Source: an uncultured bacterium (lineage in GTDB: Bacteria; Bacillota; Clostridia; Oscillospirales; Acutalibacteraceae). From it: a DNA stretch of 59,944 nucleotides. The stretch lies in the NCBI GenBank assembly GCA_949283655.1, contig CASDTH010000049.1:1-59944 (forward strand), in the 5' to 3' direction. The notes under the pieces are model-generated. The model did no database searches, had not been told where the DNA came from, and saw nothing but the letters and a program-made list of their open reading frames with translations. Of this stretch, positions 55,515-59,944 are shown piece after piece (position 1 is the stretch's first letter; every line of letters begins with the position of its first letter). The position numbers and the translations under genes were made by a program.

Positions 55515-57758
55515 GTGCAAATCGAATTTACGCAGCTATGCCTTTTGGTGGAAGAACACCCGGATTGCCGGGAGGCAGCCTGCCTGCTTCAAGAGGAGCT
55601 TTTGCTGCGCACAGGGCATGCGCCCACCATCCGGGTGGCAGATGGCTCGCCGCCGGGGGGGCCATCCATCACCTTCACCCTCTGCGGCGCGCCTGCGCTG
55701 CCGGATCAGGATAGCTTCCTCATCCGCCGCGACGGGGCGCAGTTGACCATATCCGCCTGGGGCCGCCGGGGGCTTACTTATGGCTTTGGGCTATTTCTAC
55801 GCAAAACAGAATATCACGGCGGGCGCATCCTGCTCGTGCGGGAGATTGAGGGTACCCACACCCCGCACAAAAAAATCCGGGGCCATCAAACCGGCTACCG
55901 CGCCACGCCTAACACTTACGACGCCTGGGGGCCTTCACAGTTTGAGCGCTGCTACCGTGATATGATGCTGTTCGGAGCGAACACCTGCGAGGTGATCCCG
56001 AAGGATGAGCAGGATACCGGCCCGCTGATGCGCTATGACGCGGACGACATGTGCGCCCTCTGCTCAGAGATTGCGGACAGGCTTGATTTGGACGTCTCTG
56101 TGTGGTATCCCTTCTCTGCAAAGCAGGCGCGTGAGGAAATGCTGCGGGAGCGCGAAGCACTGTTTGCCCGCATGGCCCGGATTGACGCTGTATTTCCTCC
56201 GGGCGGAGACCCTGGCGAGTTGCCCGCGCAGGAGTTTGTGGAGCGGTGCGTCCTGCTCAGGCAGGCGCTGCGCAAATTTCATCCGAGGGCCGAGCTCTGG
56301 CCCTCCGCCCAGGCGCCGCACGGTCAGCCAGATTGGGGCGAGGAATTTCTCGCCGCCGCAGCAGTGCACGCTGGGGAGATTGACGGCGTGATCTACGGTC
56401 CAAACCATGCTATGCCGCTGGAAGTGCTGCGCCGCAGGCTGCCGGAGGGAATGCCGCTACGCTTTTACCCTGATATCACCCACTGCCAGCGCTGCGAATA
56501 CCCGGTGCGCTACTGGGCAAACGGCTGGCACTATGCGTTTGGCTGCACCTTCGGGCGGGAAAGCATCTGCCCCCGCCCCATGGAATTTGCCCGCCTGCAC
56601 CGGGAAACAGACCGTTTTGTAGCTGGCAGCGTAAGCTATTCCGAGGGCGTGCACGACGATGTGAACAAAATGCTCTGGAGCGCGCTGGATTTCTGCCCGG
56701 AGGAGCCTGTGGAGGAGATTTTGCTGGATTACGCGCGCGCCTTTCTGTGGGAAGCCCCAGCCGAGCGCGTCATGCAGGGCATCCTGATGCTGGAGCGCAA
56801 TTGGGAGGGCGATCCGGCCCAATGCCCCGCAATTGAACAAACGTTTTCCCTCTGGCAGGCCATGGCGCAGGAAACACCCTCCCTGCTGCAAAACTGGCGG
56901 TTTCTGCTGCTGCTCTTTCGCGCGGAATGCGATGTGCTGGTGCGGCGCAGGCGAATTTTTGAGCTGCAGCTACTCGACCGGGCAAAAGCCTGCCTACGGC
57001 ATGGCGGCCGGCCTGCGGCGCTTGTAATCCTCCGCGAGGAGATGGATACGGGGTATCGGGCCCTGCGCGAAACGATAAATCGGCATGCCGCTATGCTCTT
57101 CGGTGAGATCGGCCTCCAGCTGGACGTCAAGCATTACGGCGCAAAAAGCTGGGAGCGCGGCGCGACGCTGGACACCCTCGACCTCCCGGTGACGGACCGC
57201 CCGTGGCTGCAGCGCCGGCTGGAGCTGGCGCTGCAGCTGCCCGAGCCGGAGCAGAGCGAGCGCATCGACGCTCTGCTGAACCGGGAGGAGGTGCACAAGG
57301 GCGAATGCTACTTCTCCTTTGCAAGCGATGGCGTAGCTGGCCTGCACGCCCAGCAGGAGGGCGAGTGGTATATGAATGTGCAGGGAGACCGTCCCAGTGT
57401 AAACAACGGCCAGCTGCCTATGGCGCTGACCAAGCTGTACGATCATTTCTCCCTGCGCGCTGTTTTCAGCGGCCTCACGCCGGGCACGGATTACCGGCTG
57501 CGCGTGGTCTACAGCAGCCGCAAAATGCCGCAGGATGCATTCCTCAGGATCACCGCCAATGGCCAAACCGTCTATGAAGGGCAGCCCTACGGCGGGGCTC
57601 CGGATCCGGTATTTGACGAGTGGCTGCTCGCTCCCGGTGTATTTTCAGCGTCTTATCCCCTCCCCGCCCGGATGGTGCAAGGAGGCACGCTGGAGCTTTT
57701 CTGGCAGGAGGAGACGCGCGGCATCGAAATAGCGGAGCTCTGGATCGTAAAGGCTTGA
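55515..57758 (+). CDS. Large glycoside hydrolase-like protein, family unclear
   Basis: The 747 residues start with an alpha/beta domain (about 1-115; SFLIRRDGAQLTISAWGRRG then LTYGFGLFLRKTEYHGG) like the GH20b/GH67 N-terminal domain. A TIM-barrel-like region follows (about 130-420): MMLFGANTCEVIPKDEQD, DLDVSVWYPFSAKQ, IDAVFPPGGDPGELPA, ELWPSAQAPHGQPDW, VIYGPNHAMPLEVL, LRFYPDITHCQRCEYPVRYW and VSYSEGVHDDVNKMLWSALD, where the acidic residues are catalytic candidates. Then a helical region and a C-terminal carbohydrate-binding-like sandwich (about 600-747). No signal peptide. GTG at 55515 follows GGGGGGAT. It may act on uronic or amino sugars; this is inference. Confidence 0.72.
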   Translation: MQIEFTQLCLLVEEHPDCREAACLLQEELLLRTGHAPTIRVADGSPPGGPSITFTLCGAPALPDQDSFLIRRDGAQLTISAWGRRGLTYGFGLFLRKTEYHGGRILLVREIEGTHTPHKKIRGHQTGYRATPNTYDAWGPSQFERCYRDMMLFGANTCEVIPKDEQDTGPLMRYDADDMCALCSEIADRLDLDVSVWYPFSAKQAREEMLREREALFARMARIDAVFPPGGDPGELPAQEFVERCVLLRQALRKFHPRAELWPSAQAPHGQPDWGEEFLAAAAVHAGEIDGVIYGPNHAMPLEVLRRRLPEGMPLRFYPDITHCQRCEYPVRYWANGWHYAFGCTFGRESICPRPMEFARLHRETDRFVAGSVSYSEGVHDDVNKMLWSALDFCPEEPVEEILLDYARAFLWEAPAERVMQGILMLERNWEGDPAQCPAIEQTFSLWQAMAQETPSLLQNWRFLLLLFRAECDVLVRRRRIFELQLLDRAKACLRHGGRPAALVILREEMDTGYRALRETINRHAAMLFGEIGLQLDVKHYGAKSWERGATLDTLDLPVTDRPWLQRRLELALQLPEPEQSERIDALLNREEVHKGECYFSFASDGVAGLHAQQEGEWYMNVQGDRPSVNNGQLPMALTKLYDHFSLRAVFSGLTPGTDYRLRVVYSSRKMPQDAFLRITANGQTVYEGQPYGGAPDPVFDEWLLAPGVFSASYPLPARMVQGGTLELFWQEETRGIEIAELWIVKA

Positions 57759-57767
57759 GTCTTTCCA

Positions 57768-57796
57768 TTGCCCAAGCGACATTCCTGTGTTACAAT
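57768..57796 (+). promoter_or_regulatory. Promoter of the SDR gene
   Basis: TTGCCC (57768-57773), a 17-bp spacer and TACAAT (57791-57796). The SDR can therefore be expressed independently of the gene upstream. Confidence 0.6.
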
Positions 57797-57853
57797 GAGA
57801 AAAACAATTCGGCGCACCGCTACGCGAGACGCCGAAGCAGGAGGGCCCAAAAC

Positions 57854-58669
57854 ATGCGGTACCCATATGGAAAATCGATTTTGATCACCGGCGCATCCTC
57901 CGGGATCGGCCGCGCGGCGGCAGAGCTGTTTGCCGGTGCGGGCTACACCGTCTGGGCAGGCTCCCGCCATTGTGAAGAGGGAATCGAGCAGTGGCGCGAG
58001 GGCGAAATCCGCTCCATCCCCATGGACGTTTGTAACGAAGCCTCCACCCGCCGCGCAGTGGAGCGTGCGGTCAAGGAGAGCGGCCTCGGCATCGTTCTCA
58101 ACTGCGCCGGCATGGGGATTGCAGGCCCGGCGGAGGATACGTTTGAGGAGGCAATCCGCGCACAATTTGAGGTGAACTACTTCGGCACACTGCGCGTCAA
58201 CCGGCTGGTGCTGCCCTATTTTCGTGCACAGGGCAAGGGGCTGGTGCTCGTGATGAGCTCGGTCGCCGGGCGCGTGCCGCTCCCCTACCAGAGCCACTAC
58301 AGCTCCTCCAAATACGCACTGGATGCCTATGTGGAAGCGCTGCGCATGGAGGGGCGCCCCTTTGGCATCCGCGCGGCTCTGATTGAACCGGGTGATACCA
58401 AAACAGGCTTCACCGCCGCACGCCGGATGGCAATGCCGGAGGATTCCCCCTATCGGTCCGCCTGCGAAGGCGCTGTCGCCCGCATGGCGCACGATGAGCA
58501 AACGGGAGTGCCGGCCTCCAAGCCCGCGATGGCCGCCTTCCGGCTCGCGGAGAGGGAAAATCCGCCCGTGCGCGTCACAGTCGGCGCAATGTATCAGGGC
58601 GTAATGGCGTTGCGCAGGCTTTTGCCCGCGCGCGTATTTGAGCGGGCGCTTGCCGCGATGTACCGATAA
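57854..58669 (+). CDS. Short-chain dehydrogenase/reductase
   Basis: The 271 residues have TGASSGIG (12-19), an LNCAGMGI variant of the NNAG motif near 83, the catalytic Ser (MSSVAGRVPLPYQ near 135) and HYSSSKYALD with Tyr and Lys near 150-154. The C-terminal region is longer than in FabG and resembles DltE/retinol-dehydrogenase-like classical SDRs (ALIEPGDTKTGFTAARRM). The substrate is not predictable. The AGGAGGGCCC site and the MRYPYGKSILIT start fix the ATG at 57854. Confidence 0.9.
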   Translation: MRYPYGKSILITGASSGIGRAAAELFAGAGYTVWAGSRHCEEGIEQWREGEIRSIPMDVCNEASTRRAVERAVKESGLGIVLNCAGMGIAGPAEDTFEEAIRAQFEVNYFGTLRVNRLVLPYFRAQGKGLVLVMSSVAGRVPLPYQSHYSSSKYALDAYVEALRMEGRPFGIRAALIEPGDTKTGFTAARRMAMPEDSPYRSACEGAVARMAHDEQTGVPASKPAMAAFRLAERENPPVRVTVGAMYQGVMALRRLLPARVFERALAAMYR

Positions 58670-58720
58670 AGTTTTTTCGCAAAGGCCAGCGCCGTTCTGG
58701 ATTTTTCGGGAGACAATTGG

Positions 58721-58761
58721 TATAATATAGGAAGCATCGTAAGCGGGGAGCCGCGCTTACG
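58721..58761 (+). promoter_or_regulatory. Rubrerythrin promoter -10 and 5' UTR hairpin
   Basis: TATAAT (58721-58726) has only a weak -35 candidate upstream. Just after the start site, CGTAAGCG (58738-58745) pairs perfectly with CGCTTACG (58754-58761), which may stabilise the mRNA or bind a regulator as DNA. Confidence 0.55.
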
Positions 58762-58801
58762 GTTGAAATAGAGGTTTCAAAAATTGTAAGGAGGCATCAC
58801 G

Positions 58802-59341
58802 ATGGAATTCAAAGGCAGCAAAACAGAGGCGAACCTGATGGCAGCGTTCGCAGGCGAATCCCAGGCGCGCAACAAATACACCTATTATGCATCTCAGGCC
58901 AAGAAGGATGGCTACGAGCAGATTGCGAGCATCTTTCAAATGACGGCAGATAACGAAAAGGAGCATGCAAAGATTTGGTTCAAGCAGCTGCATGGCGGCT
59001 CCATTCCCGGCACGATGGAAAATCTGCTGGACGCAGCGGCTGGCGAACACTATGAGTGGACGGATATGTACAAAACTTTTGCTGAGGAGGCAACAGCAGA
59101 GGGCTTCCAGGAGATCGCGGCACTATTCCAAATGGTGGGCGCGATTGAGAAGGAGCATGAGGAGCGCTACCGCAAGCTGGTGGAAAATCTGGAGAAGGGC
59201 ATCGTCTTTGAGCGCACAAACGAGGTTGTCTGGGTTTGCCGCAACTGCGGGCACATCCACGTGGGTAAAAACGCCCCCACTGTCTGCCCTGTGTGCAAAC
59301 ATCCACAATCGTTCTTTGAGCTGAAGGCAGAGAATTATTGA
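58802..59341 (+). CDS. rbr: Rubrerythrin
   Basis: The 179 residues comprise a ferritin-like diiron domain ([20 protein letters not shown] with ligand Glu near 20; [31 protein letters not shown]) and a C-terminal rubredoxin domain with CxxC pairs ([11 protein letters not shown] and [10 protein letters not shown]). It reduces hydrogen peroxide in the cytoplasm of anaerobes with electrons from NADH via rubredoxin reductases. AAGGAGGCATCACG precedes the ATG. It is monocistronic with its own promoter and terminator. Confidence 0.96.
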   Translation: MEFKGSKTEANLMAAFAGESQARNKYTYYASQAKKDGYEQIASIFQMTADNEKEHAKIWFKQLHGGSIPGTMENLLDAAAGEHYEWTDMYKTFAEEATAEGFQEIAALFQMVGAIEKEHEERYRKLVENLEKGIVFERTNEVVWVCRNCGHIHVGKNAPTVCPVCKHPQSFFELKAENY

Positions 59342-59360
59342 TCCCTACCTGTAAAATAGA

Positions 59361-59393
59361 GCCCGGCTGCGGCAATCCATCCCGCAGCCGGGC
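59361..59393 (+). terminator. Terminator of rubrerythrin
   Basis: GCCCGGCTGCGG (59361-59372) pairs perfectly with CCGCAGCCGGGC (59382-59393), then AATTTGTTG. Confidence 0.8.
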
Positions 59394-59644
59394 AATTTGT
59401 TGTTCAAATGTCAGATTTTTGGGGCAATGCCCCCCGGCCGCTTCTCTTCTCGCATCGGCGCTGTTGCCCCCTGTGCGCCGATGCTGGTTCTCTTGAAGAA
59501 GCAAGAGAATGAACGCGTGTACAACGCAACCGGGCACTCATTAAAAGTTAAAATCAAACCTCATGGCCGCACCACAAATGAAAATGATAAAATCTTCCGC
59601 TCGGGCCGCGGGGGCCCATCCTTTTCCCCCGTGCGGATTTACAA
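59394..59644. other. Gap without a recognised gene
   Basis: This stretch between the rubrerythrin terminator and the IS30-type element has only weak short frames with no ribosome-binding sites. Nothing further is recognised. Confidence 0.4.
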
Positions 59645-59944
59645 TGTAAGTGCAACAGTAAAGAAAAAGAGTGACTCAAAGAGGAAAAGCCCGTAAAATG
59701 GTAGTTGCGAACAAACCATAAAGGAGGCAATCCTCAATGAGCCACTACCAACATCTTAGCATAGAAGAACGGGAAAGTATATGGGAAAAACAAATAAAAG
59801 GGAAAAGTGTACGGAGAATTGCCGCAGAGCTAGGGCGGAGTGCCTCCACCATCAGCCGGGAATTGAGGCGGAATCAAAGCAAACAAGGATACCGCCCATC
59901 GGAGGCGCAAAAACAATATCATCATCGGAGAAAACAATGTCTCA
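59645..59944 (+). mobile_element. IS30-family insertion sequence, left part (cut by window edge)
   Basis: The transposase start at 59737 is preceded by a sequence near 59645-59665 (ATGTAAGTGCAACAGTAAAG) that looks like an IS30-type terminal inverted repeat, often containing a TGTTGCACTT core in inverse. The exact edge cannot be fixed without the right end. Confidence 0.7.
59737..59944 (+). CDS. IS30-family transposase, N-terminal part
   Basis: The visible 69 residues begin MSHYQHLSIEERESIWEKQI and continue with a helix-turn-helix, SVRRIAAELGRSASTISREL followed by RRNQSKQGYRPSEAQKQYHH, a classic IS30 N-terminal DNA-binding domain. The DDE catalytic core lies beyond the window. AAGGAGGCAATCCTCA precedes the ATG. 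It appears intact as far as can be seen. Confidence 0.93.
   Translation, partial: MSHYQHLSIEERESIWEKQIKGKSVRRIAAELGRSASTISRELRRNQSKQGYRPSEAQKQYHHRRKQCL

Noticed and set aside
1..59944. CRISPR array, prophage or restriction/defence system
   Set aside because: No regularly spaced repeats, phage structural genes, or defence-type proteins were seen anywhere in the window.

Overview
The window looks like chromosomal DNA from a spore-forming, strictly anaerobic, GC-rich member of the Clostridia, probably an Oscillospirales/Ruminococcaceae-like gut bacterium. The signs are SpoIIR, a GerQ/CwlJ spore pair, rubrerythrin, a sodium-pumping oxaloacetate decarboxylase, several orphan glycoside hydrolases, ECF sigma factors and consensus SigA promoters. 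The organism call is inference; no rRNA is present.

Layout. 1-1100: end of a TA-flanked repeat element, tRNA-Leu(UAA), and a non-coding zone full of hairpins. 1.1-13.4 kb: dinB; a minus-strand operon (lipoprotein with an early stop, 2-hydroxyacid dehydrogenase, TIM-barrel isomerase) divergent from a plus-strand redox operon (OYE-type reductase, SDR, FAD oxidoreductase); an orphan peptide-binding lipoprotein; ymdB and rny. 13.9-17.6 kb: Na+-translocating decarboxylase operon (alpha, gamma, biotin carrier, beta) behind a palindrome and a structured leader. 17.9-29.8 kb: secreted and hypothetical proteins, sugar isomerase, DUF4091 protein, BspA-like LRR protein, peptidase/amidohydrolase pair, MBL hydrolase, HAD, GtrA fusion, ispE. 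29.8-32 kb: sporulation island (spoIIR, gerQ-like, cwlJ-like). 32.4-38.5 kb: MATE pump with a terminator-bearing leader, tRNA-Leu(UAG), GH2, WYL regulator, ECF sigma/anti-sigma pair. 38.5-40.6 kb: mostly RNA, with a putative structured transcript of about 650 nt on the minus strand, a second repeat copy, a DUF1292 gene and a probable 6S RNA. 40.6-47.4 kb: mreB, then a purine uptake/salvage operon (xpt, BMP lipoprotein, ABC ATPase, two permeases). 47.5-59.4 kb: GH78 rhamnosidase, flavodoxin-like reductase, nagA, DUF4874/DUF4832 protein, trmD and rimM separated by a third repeat copy, a large unclassified glycosidase-like protein, SDR, rubrerythrin. The window ends inside an IS30-type element.

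How the genes fit together. Carbohydrate scavenging (GH2, GH78, NagA, DUF4091, DUF4832, the 747-residue protein, sugar isomerases) feeds fermentation. The decarboxylase converts oxaloacetate breakdown into a sodium gradient. Nucleosides are imported and salvaged by the BMP-ABC/xpt operon.

The most unusual signals are non-protein: (1) a perfect SigA promoter with an A-tract upstream, driving a long ORF-poor, stem-rich transcript that ends at an intrinsic terminator (38744-39391, minus); (2) a family of repeats with inverted ends flanked by TA, all three copies in the same orientation relative to the next gene downstream, one forming a 5' UTR and one sitting between rimM and trmD; (3) a SigF-type promoter for spoIIR embedded in the left arm of a terminator hairpin, which would block read-through but not forespore transcripts; (4) a short terminator-bearing leader on a MATE pump resembling the guanidine-IV (mepA) class. 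All structures and promoters were found by eye and none was computed.
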